Shown: positions 34,183 through 44,727, counted from the stretch's first letter. The stretch: 64,000 nucleotides of DNA from Bacillus sp. NTK074B (GCF_017303375.1 NZ_JAFKOH010000005.1:1-64000), one strand, 5' to 3'. Notes: generated from the letters alone by a model not told the origin. Program-made: numbers and translations.

Positions 34183-34223
34183 TTATTTAAACGTTTACAG
34201 TTATTTAAAATTAGTTTAAATAA
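34183..34223 (-). promoter_or_regulatory. Inverted repeat in the spx leader, with candidate -10
   Basis: TTATTTAAAC (34183-34192) is mirrored by GTTTAAATAA (34214-34223), with a third copy of TTATTTAAA at 34201-34209. On the minus strand a consensus TATAAT (34245-34240) lies just upstream, so the repeat would fall in the first part of the transcript or overlap the start. It may be an operator. Confidence 0.35.
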
Positions 34224-34396
34224 GAAATCTCTATTATGTATTATACATGAATAACTGACCATTGAACATAGTTTTAACTAATTTGTCAAATTTCCTATAC
34301 ATAGGTTTAACACAGCTATGTGATTTATTTCTACTATTCATTTACCCGGTACACCGTCAGCCTAAACATACATTTTGACATTTCATTTTTTCATTT

Positions 34397-34430
34397 AGAA
34401 AACCTTATTGCGAATAGACAATAAGGTTCT
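34397..34430 (-). terminator. Terminator of yjbC
   Basis: A perfect 10-bp stem (34401-34410 with 34419-34428) is followed on the minus strand by TTTTCTAAA. It separates yjbC from spx. Confidence 0.75.
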
Positions 34431-34436
34431 TCTTTA

Positions 34437-35009
34437 CTATAGGTTTTTTAGTACATCCCCATCACGATCATTATCTTTCTTTAACACTTCTTCGACGGGT
34501 TGGTACGATGCACCATAGAATTTCTGGTCATTGTAGGTATGGATCAATTCATACGTTTTCTTCATAGACTCGAAGATAAGATCCTCAGATTCATGATGTG
34601 GAGCCCAATAAAGGATTTCCATTTCATTTATTTCATTTGTGGCAAGTGACCGCCGTGCATATCCGATACTGACGGCATGTTCAAAACCTTCACGTTTATA
34701 AAACTTTAAGCGCTTTTCAGTATCTGAATCATCATAGTCCACCGGCTCGACTTCCAAAATAATCGCTTTTTTCTTTTCTTTTAACTGATCAAGTAATTTA
34801 TGTCCCAGTCCTTGACCACGAGCATCCTTTGACACAAAGAGATAATCGATAAAAATAAAATCCTCAAGTTCCGCATACATTAGGACATGATGTGGACCTT
34901 CATCTTTATGATAAATGTCACTTCTATCTTTCAAAAGTGATTCAAGATGTTCTTTGGATTTCATTTCCTCTACAGGGAAATATTGATTTAATTTTTCATA
35001 CCAGTGCAT
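34437..35009 (-). CDS. yjbC: GNAT acetyltransferase (YjbC)
   Basis: This 190-aa protein has a GNAT core in its first two-thirds: FIDYLFVSKDARGQGLGHKLLDQL (acetyl-CoA loop RGQGLG, about residue 65), followed by EKRLKFYKREGFEHA. A C-terminal helical part (about residues 140-190) is specific to the YjbC family. An AAGGAGTAGATCC ribosome site precedes the ATG. In B. subtilis yjbC and spx are partly cotranscribed; here a terminator lies between. The substrate is unknown. Confidence 0.88.
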   Translation of the reverse strand: MHWYEKLNQYFPVEEMKSKEHLESLLKDRSDIYHKDEGPHHVLMYAELEDFIFIDYLFVSKDARGQGLGHKLLDQLKEKKKAIILEVEPVDYDDSDTEKRLKFYKREGFEHAVSIGYARRSLATNEINEMEILYWAPHHESEDLIFESMKKTYELIHTYNDQKFYGASYQPVEEVLKKDNDRDGDVLKNL

Positions 35010-35259
35010 GGATCTACTCCTTCAAAATGATTTTTTTTACTGCCATTGACTAACGGGATACCATTATGATTCTCAAGAATGATTTGTTTATGTTAGATGT
35101 TAGTCTTATCCGTGGGATAATAATACGGAATCACAGGCTGACCGCCCATGAAGGGGGATATGTGGTTGAAAGCGGTTAATCTTTCCAATATCTTAATGAT
35201 AACAATATCTCTGGGACTTTTCAAATGGTAAGCCTTGTATAAGGTAAATCTACCCAAAT
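35010..35259. other. Gap upstream of yjbC
   Basis: I see no gene, RNA or convincing operator here. The only clear signal is the terminator of the DUF4015 gene, which starts at 35260. Confidence 0.4.
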
Positions 35260-35296
35260 GAAAAAGACTGACCTGTGACTTCCAGGTCAGTCTTTC
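35260..35296 (-). terminator. Terminator of the DUF4015 gene
   Basis: AAAGACTGACCTG (35263-35275) pairs with CAGGTCAGTCTTT and is followed on the minus strand by TTTCATTT. Confidence 0.85.
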
Positions 35297-35299
35297 CTA

Positions 35300-36499
35300 T
35301 CATGGCGTGTAGTCTACGCCTTCAGTGTAGGTATTTCCTGCATCCCAAAGAAGGAATTCGTTTATTCCCTGATCATTTAATGCTTTGATCTGCGCCTCTA
35401 CTTCAGCTTTTCCATACGGTTTATAATTCCCGCTTCCCAACCATGATGCAGTGAAATCCTGGAGCCAAGGTCTGGAAGTAGGCTTATTCTTTAGTTCAGC
35501 TATTTTCCCTTTCTCCACCTTGGTATATTCAGTTACCAGTTCATATGGTTGTAAATCTGGTTTTGCTATCCCGAAATAAGGTGTCCAGTGACTTGGATAG
35601 ATCATGGATGAGATGACATCAACATTCTCAGATATCTTTGAGAAATTCTGACCAATTCCTGGAGCTTCCGGCAGGGTGGCCGTATAACCAAAGATATCCA
35701 CGGATACTTTGACGCCATAGGGGTCCAGTTTCTTATGGGCATATTCAACAAAGTCTGTAACGGCATGCACACGCTTTTGAACATTATCAATGTCCTCTTT
35801 GGCATATTCCCCACCATTATATTTCAGCTCATTATCACGCTTCTCGAACCCTTCAGGAAATCGAACATAGTCAAATTGGATTTCTTGAAATCCCATTTTC
35901 GCAGCTTCTATGGCGATACCCACGTTGTAATCCCATACTTCTTTCAAGAATGGATTGACGAAGGAATCTCCCCCTCCATTTGACCAAACCTTATCACCAT
36001 CTTTAAACGACAAGTCCGGTCTTTGATTCGCAAGGACAGTATCCTTGAAAACCACGACCCTTGCAATCGGGTAGATTTTCTTTTCCTCTAACGTCTTTAA
36101 CATAGCTTTTGGATCCTTGATATATGGCTGACCCACTTTAGCGTATGGAGAAGAGGGTTCTGGTTCATACGTCAGATTTCCTACGTCATCTTTAATATCA
36201 ATGACCATTGCATTCAGGTCAGTACTATCCATTAATTTGGTAAGAGTATCAAAACGATCCCCACCGGCTGAATGTGCTGTGACATAAACTCCCCTAACCG
36301 CGTCAGGATACTCAAAACTCAAGCCTGAGTCATATACAAATCGAGGTACCGGACTTGTAATTTCCTTCTTACTCAACGAAAGCGTTCTCTTCTCATGGCT
36401 CTTAGCCGGTTCTCCTTCAGCAGCAAGTGCTGACTGAAACGGCGTGACGCATAGTGTGACTAAACATAAGGATGTCGCTACCTTACTCCATTTCAACAT
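35300..36499 (-). CDS. Secreted putative glycoside hydrolase (DUF4015)
   Basis: This 399-aa protein starts with a signal peptide (hydrophobic to about residue 25, cleavage near ALAA). Then comes a TIM-barrel-like domain of the DUF4015 putative glycosyl hydrolase family: PDAVRGVYVTAHSAGG, NAMVIDIKDDVGNLTY, FQEIQFDYVRFPEG, VSVDIFGYTA and FLLWDAGNTYTEGVDY. Acidic residues in DIKDD and QFDYVRFPE are likely catalytic. It would act outside the cell, perhaps on a cell-wall or exopolysaccharide. A GAGAGGTTA ribosome site lies before the ATG. The substrate is unknown; the gene stands between yjbC and the opp operon. Confidence 0.85.
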   Translation of the reverse strand: MLKWSKVATSLCLVTLCVTPFQSALAAEGEPAKSHEKRTLSLSKKEITSPVPRFVYDSGLSFEYPDAVRGVYVTAHSAGGDRFDTLTKLMDSTDLNAMVIDIKDDVGNLTYEPEPSSPYAKVGQPYIKDPKAMLKTLEEKKIYPIARVVVFKDTVLANQRPDLSFKDGDKVWSNGGGDSFVNPFLKEVWDYNVGIAIEAAKMGFQEIQFDYVRFPEGFEKRDNELKYNGGEYAKEDIDNVQKRVHAVTDFVEYAHKKLDPYGVKVSVDIFGYTATLPEAPGIGQNFSKISENVDVISSMIYPSHWTPYFGIAKPDLQPYELVTEYTKVEKGKIAELKNKPTSRPWLQDFTASWLGSGNYKPYGKAEVEAQIKALNDQGINEFLLWDAGNTYTEGVDYTP

Positions 36500-36678
36500 T
36501 AACCTCTCCTCTATAAAATAAGCTATCTAGTAAATTATGTATCTTCCTATTCTATTCTAACAAGGAAAACACTTGTAAGAAAAGGGGTAATCCACCTAGT
36601 CTGTCGAAATTTCCAAGGAAATGAAGAATCTTCTAAATATAGTATGATTAATTTCCTATTATAAGACTGTATCCATGC

Positions 36679-36708
36679 AAAAAGCTCCCCTCAATGAAGG
36701 GAGCTTCG
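36679..36708 (-). terminator. Terminator of the opp operon
   Basis: On the minus strand AAGCTCCC pairs with GGGAGCTT and is followed by TTTTGC, just after the oppF stop. Confidence 0.82.
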
Positions 36709-36717
36709 TTCATATTA

Positions 36718-37653
36718 TTAATTTTTGTATGATGCTTGATATTGGGCAAATTCCTTATCAGAACAATATACAAAATGTCCTGGTGCCACTTCACGCATTT
36801 CCAGATTATCATCCTCTGTGTAGTTATGCACAGCTGGATTATATTCTTTTCTTCTGCGAGTGCGCTCATACTCCGGATCCGGTAACGGAATCGCTGATAA
36901 TAATGATTGTGTATAAGGGTGAAGCGGGTTTTTGTATAGGGCATCACTTGTTGCCAATTCAACGAGCTTACCATAATACATAACACCGATACGGTCACTG
37001 ATATACTTTACCATGGAAAGGTCATGGGCAATGAACAGATATGTTAAACCCTTCTCTTTTTGAAGCTCTTGCATAAGGTTAACAACTTGCGCCTGGATTG
37101 AAACGTCAAGGGCTGAGATCGGCTCATCGGCAATGATGAAATCAGGATCTACTGCCAGGGCACGGGCAATTCCGATACGCTGACGCTGACCGCCTGAGAA
37201 TTCATGAGGATAGCGGCTTGCATGCTCTTTGTTCAAACCCACTGTTTCAAGAAGTTCATGGACTTTTTTCAAGCGCGCTTCTTTTGAAGTAGCTAACCCA
37301 TGAATATCAATACCTTCTGCAATGATATCGACTACCTTCATGCGAGGATTAAGACTAGCATATGGGTCCTGGAAGATCATTTGCATCTTACGATTGAATT
37401 TCTTTAACTGCGAACGTGATTTTTTGCCGTGAACGTCTTCACCATTAAAAAGAACCTGACCGTCTGTAGCATCATATAGACGGATAATTGTACGGCCCGT
37501 AGTTGATTTCCCACAACCTGATTCACCGACAAGACCGAGTGTTTCACCTTTATAAATATCAAAGCTGATATCGTCAACCGCTTTGACCATATTTGGTTTT
37601 CCAGGATTGAAGTATTGTTTTAAATTTTTTATTTCTAATAATTTTTCAGCCAT
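36718..37653 (-). CDS. oppF: Oligopeptide ABC transporter ATP-binding protein OppF
   Basis: This 311-aa ATPase has Walker [10 protein letters not shown] near residue 43, signature [15 protein letters not shown] and Walker [12 protein letters not shown]. It ends with the oligopeptide transporter C-terminal extension ([18 protein letters not shown]). With OppD it powers peptide uptake. Its ATG shares one base with the oppD stop (TAATG). It is the last gene of the operon, followed by a terminator. In Bacillus the peptides include signals that feed competence and sporulation (Phr/CSF), which fits the competence genes nearby. Confidence 0.95.
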   Translation of the reverse strand: MAEKLLEIKNLKQYFNPGKPNMVKAVDDISFDIYKGETLGLVGESGCGKSTTGRTIIRLYDATDGQVLFNGEDVHGKKSRSQLKKFNRKMQMIFQDPYASLNPRMKVVDIIAEGIDIHGLATSKEARLKKVHELLETVGLNKEHASRYPHEFSGGQRQRIGIARALAVDPDFIIADEPISALDVSIQAQVVNLMQELQKEKGLTYLFIAHDLSMVKYISDRIGVMYYGKLVELATSDALYKNPLHPYTQSLLSAIPLPDPEYERTRRRKEYNPAVHNYTEDDNLEMREVAPGHFVYCSDKEFAQYQASYKN

Positions 37654-38723
37654 TATGAACGAACCTCCTCAACAAGTACCGGCTCTTTATAATTTGTCGG
37701 CATTTGTCTATGTCTTACTTTCACTGCTTCGGGTGGCTCGACCTGTGGAGCACTCGGATGCAGCAACCAGGACTTCACAAAGTGAGTATCTGATACCTGA
37801 TAGTATGGAGGTTCCTGTTCAAAATCCACCTTCAGAGCATAGTCGCTGCGAATCGCAAATGCGTCACCCTTTGGCGGGTTAAGTAAGTCAGGAGGAGTAC
37901 CAGGAATCGCAACAAGCTCCTGCTCGCCTTCTGTATCCGTTGTCGGCATAGAGCCGATCAATCCCCATGTGTAAGGATGGCGTGGATCGTAGAAAATCTC
38001 ATCTACAGTCCCCGTTTCAACAATTTGACCTCCATACATGACCGCTACACGATCAGCAACGTTGGCTACTACACCAAGGTCATGGGTGATGAAAATGATG
38101 GATGTTTCGATTTTATTTTGAAGGTCTTTCATCAGCTCAAGGATTTGTGCTTGAATCGTAACATCCAATGCCGTTGTTGGCTCATCGGCAATGAGGATCT
38201 TTGGATTACAAGCTAGTGCAATCGCAATGACAACACGCTGGCGCTGACCACCTGAAAATTGGTGTGGATACTGTTTAAAACGAGTCTCAGGGCTTGGAAG
38301 ACCTACTAATTTAAGCAATTCAATGGCACGTTTCTTCGCATCATTTTTACTCATATTTTGGTGCTTTACCAGAGGTTCCATGATCTGTTTCCCAATTGTC
38401 ATGGTAGGGTTTAAAGACGTCATAGGATCCTGGAAGATCATTGAGATGTCTTTCCCGCGGATCTTTTGCATATCCTTTTCAGGTAGCTGAGCTAAGTCTT
38501 TGCCTTCGAAAAGAATTTCCCCACCTTTTATGAATCCCGGTGGATTTGGAATTAATCTCATAAGGGCTTTCGTTGTAACCGATTTACCGGAACCCGATTC
38601 CCCAACGATCGCTAATGTTTCGCCTTTATCTAAATGGAAATCTACGCCGCGAACTGCTTGTACTTCTCCTCCATGCGTATTGAAGGAGACTTGTAAATTA
38701 TTTACTTCTAAGATTTTTGACAT
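37653..38723 (-). CDS. oppD: Oligopeptide ABC transporter ATP-binding protein OppD
   Basis: This 356-aa ATPase has Walker A GESGSGKSV (about residue 40), signature [15 protein letters not shown] and Walker B LIADEPTTALD. The C-terminal part contains the conserved AIPGTPPDLLNPPKG Opp/Dpp motif. Together with OppF it forms the ATP-hydrolysing pair under OppB and OppC. It follows oppC by 18 bp. The protein is soluble and peripheral to the membrane. Confidence 0.95.
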   Translation of the reverse strand: MSKILEVNNLQVSFNTHGGEVQAVRGVDFHLDKGETLAIVGESGSGKSVTTKALMRLIPNPPGFIKGGEILFEGKDLAQLPEKDMQKIRGKDISMIFQDPMTSLNPTMTIGKQIMEPLVKHQNMSKNDAKKRAIELLKLVGLPSPETRFKQYPHQFSGGQRQRVVIAIALACNPKILIADEPTTALDVTIQAQILELMKDLQNKIETSIIFITHDLGVVANVADRVAVMYGGQIVETGTVDEIFYDPRHPYTWGLIGSMPTTDTEGEQELVAIPGTPPDLLNPPKGDAFAIRSDYALKVDFEQEPPYYQVSDTHFVKSWLLHPSAPQVEPPEAVKVRHRQMPTNYKEPVLVEEVRS

Positions 38724-38741
38724 TTTATTATCTCCCTTCCA

Positions 38742-39767
38742 TTACTTACGCATTTTCGGATCAAGCGCATCACGCAGTCCATCAGCCATTAAGTTGAAAC
38801 TTAAGATGACCAATGATATAACCACAGATGGCACCAACATCATATGCGGGAATGATTGAATAGATCTATAACCATCATTAACCAAAGATCCCAGGGAAGC
38901 TCTTGGTGGTGCAATTCCCAATCCGATAAAGCTTAAGAATGCTTCTGTATAAATGGCAGAAGGAACAGTAAACATCGTCGTAATGATAACTGGTCCCATT
39001 ACATTTGGAAGCAAGTGTTTAAAGATTAAACGATTGCTTGTAGCCCCCAGTGTGCGGGAAGCAAGTACAAATTCCTGATTCTTTAACTGAAGCACCTGAC
39101 CACGGACAATACGTGCCATCGTGGTCCATCCTGTAATGACCATCGCCATTGTAATGGAGAAAATACCTGGCTCAAAAACCAGAATAAACAGAATTACTAC
39201 AATTAAGTTCGGGATACCGACAAGGATCTCAATGATCCTCTGCATAATATTATCCACTCGGCCACCGTAGTAAGCGGAGATCCCACCATAAGAAATACCA
39301 ATCAGAAAGTCGATGATCGCTGCAAGTACACCAATGTATAAGGAAACACGGGTACCATTCCATGTGCGTGTCCAAAGGTCCCGACCCAGATCATCCGTTC
39401 CAAACCAATAGTTCTCTTTGATTTGTCTTGCTTCATACACATCGAACCCGTCAGCGTCTTTCCCATCAAACGGTAGCCAACTAACACCTGAAAGCGCTTC
39501 AATTTTTGGTGGGAGCTTTGCGTGGCGAATGTTTTGATCACTAAATTTATACTCATTCATACCAGGTCCAATAATGGCCATGATCACAATAATGGCTATT
39601 ATGATCATTCCGATAATAGCACCCTTGTTCTTTCGTAAACGGATCCAAGAATCCTGCCAGAAGTTCAAACTTGGACGTGAAATTTTTTCAGCTTGATCAT
39701 CACTCGCCTTTTGAGGTTGGAAGAGTTCTGGACTTAGCTGATTTAAATTCTTTTTGTTTGCTTCCAT
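38742..39767 (-). CDS. oppC: Oligopeptide ABC transporter permease OppC
   Basis: This 341-aa protein has a charged N-terminal tail, a first helix (about 45-65), a periplasmic-type loop with GKDADGFDVYE, and five further helices with the EAA loop around VLASRTLGATSNRLIFKHLLPN. It is the second membrane subunit of the peptide channel. Its ATG overlaps the oppB stop by one base. The length is normal for OppC of Bacillus, with a longer outer loop than the Dpp-type proteins. Confidence 0.94.
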   Translation of the reverse strand: MEANKKNLNQLSPELFQPQKASDDQAEKISRPSLNFWQDSWIRLRKNKGAIIGMIIIAIIVIMAIIGPGMNEYKFSDQNIRHAKLPPKIEALSGVSWLPFDGKDADGFDVYEARQIKENYWFGTDDLGRDLWTRTWNGTRVSLYIGVLAAIIDFLIGISYGGISAYYGGRVDNIMQRIIEILVGIPNLIVVILFILVFEPGIFSITMAMVITGWTTMARIVRGQVLQLKNQEFVLASRTLGATSNRLIFKHLLPNVMGPVIITTMFTVPSAIYTEAFLSFIGLGIAPPRASLGSLVNDGYRSIQSFPHMMLVPSVVISLVILSFNLMADGLRDALDPKMRK

Positions 39768-40696
39768 TATTTCTTCCCTCCAGCTAAGCGAATACGGGGA
39801 TCGATGATACCGTATAGGATATCGACTAAGAAAATGACACCAATGAATAGTGCACTATAAAACAATGTAATTCCCATAATCACTGTATAATCATTTAGTT
39901 CAATTGAACGGACGAACTGCTCACCAAGTCCAGGCACCGCGAAAATCTTCTCTACTACCAGAGCCCCGGTCATAATGTTTACAGTCATTGGTCCAAGGAT
40001 TGTAACGATTGGTATCAATGCGTTCCTTACAGCATGTTTCACAATTGTTCCTGCTTTGGTAATTCCTTTTGCTTTAGCAAGCAGGATATAATCCGAATTA
40101 AGAATTTCGAGCATCTCAGTCCTCATGAAACGCGCAATCGTCGCAACGACCAAAACCGTCAATGCAAGGGTCGGAAGGATGGTATGTTTATACTCTCCCC
40201 ATAGTGCCACAGGCAACCACTGTAATTTAACCCCGACATAATATTGAAGAAGTCCTGCAAATACGAAGGATGGAATTGAAATTCCTATTACTGCAAGTGA
40301 AGTAGACCCGTAGTCTAACCATGAATTGTGTTTTATTGCAGCGATGATTCCAATGAGCAATCCCAGGAATGTTCCTAATACCATGGCTTGGAATCCTATT
40401 AGAGCTGAAGGACCGATTCGGTCTCCTATCATGCTGGTAACTTTGCGGTTATCATATTGGAAGGATAAACCCAAATCACCTTTCGCCAGTCCAACCATAT
40501 AGTTTACATACTGTTCTGGCAGTGGGTCGTTGAGACCGTATTTATCCAGGATGATTTGTTGTTGTTCCGGAGTCAGCCTTTCTGTGTTTTGAAGTGGAGA
40601 TCCAGGAAGGAGCTTCATCAGAAAGAAAGTGGCGGTTGCAATTATAAGCAAAGTGATGATCATATAGACGATACGTTGAATAGAATATTTGACCAT
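39767..40696 (-). CDS. oppB: Oligopeptide ABC transporter permease OppB
   Basis: This 309-aa protein has six membrane helices, with a first segment at about 9-29, the LNDPLPEQYVNYMVGLAKGDLGLSFQY outer loop and an EAA loop (LAKAKGITKAGTIVKHAVRNAL). With OppC it forms the peptide pathway through the membrane. The gene follows oppA after a 175-bp gap with a strong stem-loop, which lowers its transcription relative to oppA. A GGGGGGCTAAAGA ribosome site precedes the ATG. Confidence 0.94.
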   Translation of the reverse strand: MVKYSIQRIVYMIITLLIIATATFFLMKLLPGSPLQNTERLTPEQQQIILDKYGLNDPLPEQYVNYMVGLAKGDLGLSFQYDNRKVTSMIGDRIGPSALIGFQAMVLGTFLGLLIGIIAAIKHNSWLDYGSTSLAVIGISIPSFVFAGLLQYYVGVKLQWLPVALWGEYKHTILPTLALTVLVVATIARFMRTEMLEILNSDYILLAKAKGITKAGTIVKHAVRNALIPIVTILGPMTVNIMTGALVVEKIFAVPGLGEQFVRSIELNDYTVIMGITLFYSALFIGVIFLVDILYGIIDPRIRLAGGKK

Positions 40697-40806
40697 TCTT
40701 TAGCCCCCCTTTATATATATCTATTTTTACTACCAATTTAATTATAGCTAATTTCGACAAATTTTCAATTAATTTTTATTTTTTTGATAATTATCGACAA
40801 TCAGTG

Positions 40807-40846
40807 GAAAAGGAGAGCATATGCTTTTGCATACGCTCTCCCTTTT
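40807..40846 (-). terminator. oppA-oppB intercistronic stem-loop (attenuator)
   Basis: AAAAGG..GAGAGC..ATATGC pairs with GCATA..GCTCTC..CCTTTT, a strong stem with short U-tract on the minus strand. It would let most transcripts stop after oppA and give an excess of the binding protein. Confidence 0.75.
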
Positions 40847-40871
40847 AAGGTTTGTCGACTTGAGTTAATTA

Positions 40872-42524
40872 CTACTCAATGTAAGCCCATTTGTATGATG
40901 CATCTGCACCAAATGAGTGACGTAACAGACCTTTAACATATGGACGCTCTAAGTAAGCAGATCCACGTTGGTAGATTGGGCTGATCGCTTGATCTTCAAA
41001 AAGGATCTTTTCAGCGTCAACCATTGCTTGCCAGCGAGCTTCCGGATCATCTAATAATTCACCTTTAGCCTGCTCGATTAACTTGTCATATTCTTTATTA
41101 GAGTAACCCATTTGGTTATGAGCACCTTCAGTGACGAACATGTCAACGAATGTCATCGGATCTGGATAGTCAGGACCCCATCCGGCGAATGAGAAGTCAT
41201 ATTGACCTTTAGATTCTAAATCAAGCTTTTGCTTGAACGGTTGAGCTTTAATGTTAACAGTTAAACCTTCAAGGTTTGTTTCAAGCTGTTCTTTTAAGAA
41301 TTCACCGATTTTCTTAGAATTGTCAGAGTCATAGTTTAAAAGTTCTAATTCAATAGAATCTTTACCTAACTCTTCTTTTGCTTTAGCCCAGTAGTCTGCC
41401 GCTTTTTTCGCATCAAATTCACCGAAATCGCCTACCGCTTCACGGTAATCAGTTCCATCTGGACCTTTTACGAAATCTTTCGGTACTAGGTAGTACGCAG
41501 GGATAGATCCGTTGTTTAGAAGGACGTCTACCATACCTTGCTTGTCGTACCCAGCATCAATTGCTTTACGTGCATTAACATTCTTTAATACTTCGTTGCT
41601 CGTTTGGTTTAAACGAAGGAAGAATACAGAAGTTTCAGCAAGTGTCTTGAAATTTTCATCTGATTTGTATTTGTCTACAAACTCAGCTGAAAGTGTTACA
41701 ACATCAGTTTTGTTTGTTTCATAAAGGTTTACACCTGTAGCAGTATCTTTAACAACGTTAAAGTTTACTTCATCAAGCTTAACTTCATCTTTTTCCCAGT
41801 AGCTGTCATTTTTCGTTAATTTGTAGCTTTGTTCATGTTTCCACTCAGATAGTGTGAATGGACCATTGTATAGTGCTGTGTCAGCTTCAAGACCGAACTT
41901 GTCGCCTTGAGACTCAACGAATTTTTGGTTTTGTGGATAGAATGTTGCGAAAGATAGTAAAGCTTTGAAGTATGGTACAGCTGTTTCAAGCTGAACTTCT
42001 AACGTTTTGTCATCTTTGGCTTTAACACCTAAGTCTTCAACTGGTACTTCACCAGCATTTACTTTAGCAGCGTTTTTGATATCGTACATGATGTACGCAT
42101 ACTCTGCACCAGTGTCAGGGTTTAACGCTTTTTGCCAAGCGTAAACGAAGTCGTTAGCTGTAACCGCTTCTCCGTTAGACCATTTTGCATCACGGATCTT
42201 GAACGTGTATGTTTTACCGTCTTCACTGATTTGTGGTTCTTCAGCAGCCATACCTAGTACTGCTTCATCCCCCTCACCTAAACGGTAAAGACCTTCATAA
42301 ACATTGTTCATGATTTTGAATGATACTGAGTCAGTTGCCAGAGTGGAGTCCATTGATGGGATCTCAGACGCCTCCAGCAGGTTAAGTACTTGTTCTTTCT
42401 TTTCGTCAGAACCGCCCGCACCTGATCCTTCTTCACTGTCAGTCTTTTTGTCGCCGCCACAAGCCGCTAAGAAAGTACTGAGAGCCAGAAGAAGAACCAG
42501 CAAGAATGAAAACTTTTTCTTCAT
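40872..42524 (-). CDS. oppA: Oligopeptide-binding lipoprotein OppA
   Basis: This 550-aa lipoprotein has a signal peptide ending in STFLAAC (Cys22), a Gly/Ser/Glu linker and a large bacterial extracellular solute-binding family 5 domain. Motifs include NNVYEGLYRL, FKIRDAKWSNGEAVTANDFVYAWQ and QFDFSFAGWGPDYPDP-like sequence (YDFSFAGWGPDYPDPM). It catches oligopeptides outside the membrane. The gene is first in the operon. A CodY-type box and a TTGCAA-16-TATAAT promoter lie upstream. A terminator-like loop follows. It is probably the most strongly expressed gene of the operon. Confidence 0.95.
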   Translation of the reverse strand: MKKKFSFLLVLLLALSTFLAACGGDKKTDSEEGSGAGGSDEKKEQVLNLLEASEIPSMDSTLATDSVSFKIMNNVYEGLYRLGEGDEAVLGMAAEEPQISEDGKTYTFKIRDAKWSNGEAVTANDFVYAWQKALNPDTGAEYAYIMYDIKNAAKVNAGEVPVEDLGVKAKDDKTLEVQLETAVPYFKALLSFATFYPQNQKFVESQGDKFGLEADTALYNGPFTLSEWKHEQSYKLTKNDSYWEKDEVKLDEVNFNVVKDTATGVNLYETNKTDVVTLSAEFVDKYKSDENFKTLAETSVFFLRLNQTSNEVLKNVNARKAIDAGYDKQGMVDVLLNNGSIPAYYLVPKDFVKGPDGTDYREAVGDFGEFDAKKAADYWAKAKEELGKDSIELELLNYDSDNSKKIGEFLKEQLETNLEGLTVNIKAQPFKQKLDLESKGQYDFSFAGWGPDYPDPMTFVDMFVTEGAHNQMGYSNKEYDKLIEQAKGELLDDPEARWQAMVDAEKILFEDQAISPIYQRGSAYLERPYVKGLLRHSFGADASYKWAYIE

Positions 42525-42568
42525 CTTGAAATTGACCTCCTCGTAAATCTCATATTTATTTATCTTCT

Positions 42569-42583
42569 AATTTTCAGAAGATT
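42569..42583. promoter_or_regulatory. CodY box of the opp operon
   Basis: AATTTTCAGAAGATT matches the CodY consensus AATTTTCWGAAAATT at 14 of 15 positions. It lies 45 bp before the oppA start codon and immediately downstream of the predicted transcription start (near 42586), a position suited to repression in rich nitrogen supply. Confidence 0.75.
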
Positions 42584-42591
42584 TGTTACTT

Positions 42592-42619
42592 ATTATACAT
42601 GATAGAGAAATTATTGCAA
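42592..42619 (-). promoter_or_regulatory. Promoter of oppA
   Basis: On the minus strand -35 TTGCAA (42619-42614) and -10 TATAAT (42597-42592) are 16 bp apart, predicting a start near 42586. Confidence 0.65.
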
Positions 42620-42726
42620 TATGAATTTAACAGTTTTTTTGCTAAATTATCAGATTAGTAGGTATATTGTTGTTAAAATACTGTAATACCAACGTTTATT
42701 CTAATAATTTTAGAGAGTTCGCCCCA

Positions 42727-42747
42727 TTACAATTGTTACAATTGTAA
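42727..42747. promoter_or_regulatory. Double palindrome ACAATTGT-T-ACAATTGT upstream of oppA
   Basis: Two copies of the self-complementary octamer ACAATTGT (42729-42736 and 42738-42745), flanked by TT and AA, form a near-perfect 21-bp palindrome about 200 bp before oppA. It is followed closely by GATAGTATT (42752-42760), which fits the ScoC site RATANTATY. Confidence 0.4.
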
Positions 42748-43011
42748 ATTTGATAGTATTAATGCTGTTATACATAATGTCTGACATTCCACCTCTTCAT
42801 ATTACATTTTAGTTATAAATATTAAAATGATAGACTAAATATAAATGATAGAATTCATACTTATTTTAGCTTTCATCAATATGTATGCTCCGAGTGGATG
42901 GATGTCGGTTCTACTTATACACTTTGAGAAGAAATGAATATATATGAGTGAGGATTGAATTCTTTATTATCCTTCATGTATACTTTGGTTAAAAACACTT
43001 AAAGGAGTATT

Positions 43012-43395
43012 ATGAAACGAATCAATCTATTTTATATAATTACATTACTTTTTTTCATTAGCGCTGTTGTGGTGGCGTCACTTCAGGAGAAAAATCCGCT
43101 TCTTTCTATTATAGACAGCTTGTTTATTATCGGGATTATTTATATGTGTCTCGGTTCCCTCCTATATATATTCGAAAATGGTTTTTTCAATGGGATCGTG
43201 TACGCAATCAAGCGATTCCGAAAGAGTACAAAGCTGGGAAAGTACACTTCAGAGTTCGATGAGCTGGACGAAACGAAGGAAGTACATGAAGAATTCAGTA
43301 TCAAACGCTCCTATTCCATCACTAAGTCTTTATTGGGACTCGGTGCCGTGACTCTTGTGCTGTCCATTGTGTTGACCTATTTTCTATACACTTGA
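43012..43395 (+). CDS. DUF3899 small membrane protein
   Basis: This 127-aa protein has two N-terminal helices (about 5-22 and 30-55, with FIIGIIYMCLGSLLYIFENGFF), a charged middle loop (KRFRKSTKLGKYTSEFDELDETKE) and a third helix at the end (LLGLGAVTLVLSIVLTYFLYT). This layout fits the DUF3899 family found next to trpS in Bacillaceae. Function unknown. An AAAGGAG ribosome site precedes the ATG. The TTGAAT -35 of the trpS promoter overlaps its stop codon. Confidence 0.72.
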   Translation: MKRINLFYIITLLFFISAVVVASLQEKNPLLSIIDSLFIIGIIYMCLGSLLYIFENGFFNGIVYAIKRFRKSTKLGKYTSEFDELDETKEVHEEFSIKRSYSITKSLLGLGAVTLVLSIVLTYFLYT

Positions 43396-43420
43396 ATTCT
43401 TAACCCCATTTTCATATAAT
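43392..43420 (+). promoter_or_regulatory. Promoter of trpS
   Basis: TTGAAT (43392-43397) and TATAAT (43415-43420) are exactly 17 bp apart, a strong sigma-A promoter just upstream of the T-box leader. Confidence 0.8.
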
Positions 43421-43427
43421 GTAGTTA

Positions 43428-44723
<1,296 letters not shown>

Positions 44724-44727
44724 TGAT

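Larger units (their letters stand above)
42525..43011. other. Long AT-rich regulatory gap between oppA and the DUF3899 gene
   Basis: No gene is seen in this divergent gap of 487 bp. It holds the oppA promoter with a CodY box (see separate entries), a double palindrome at 42727-42747 and a ScoC-type site GATAGTATT at 42752-42760. The part near 42900-42990 must carry the promoter of the DUF3899 gene. Confidence 0.5.
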
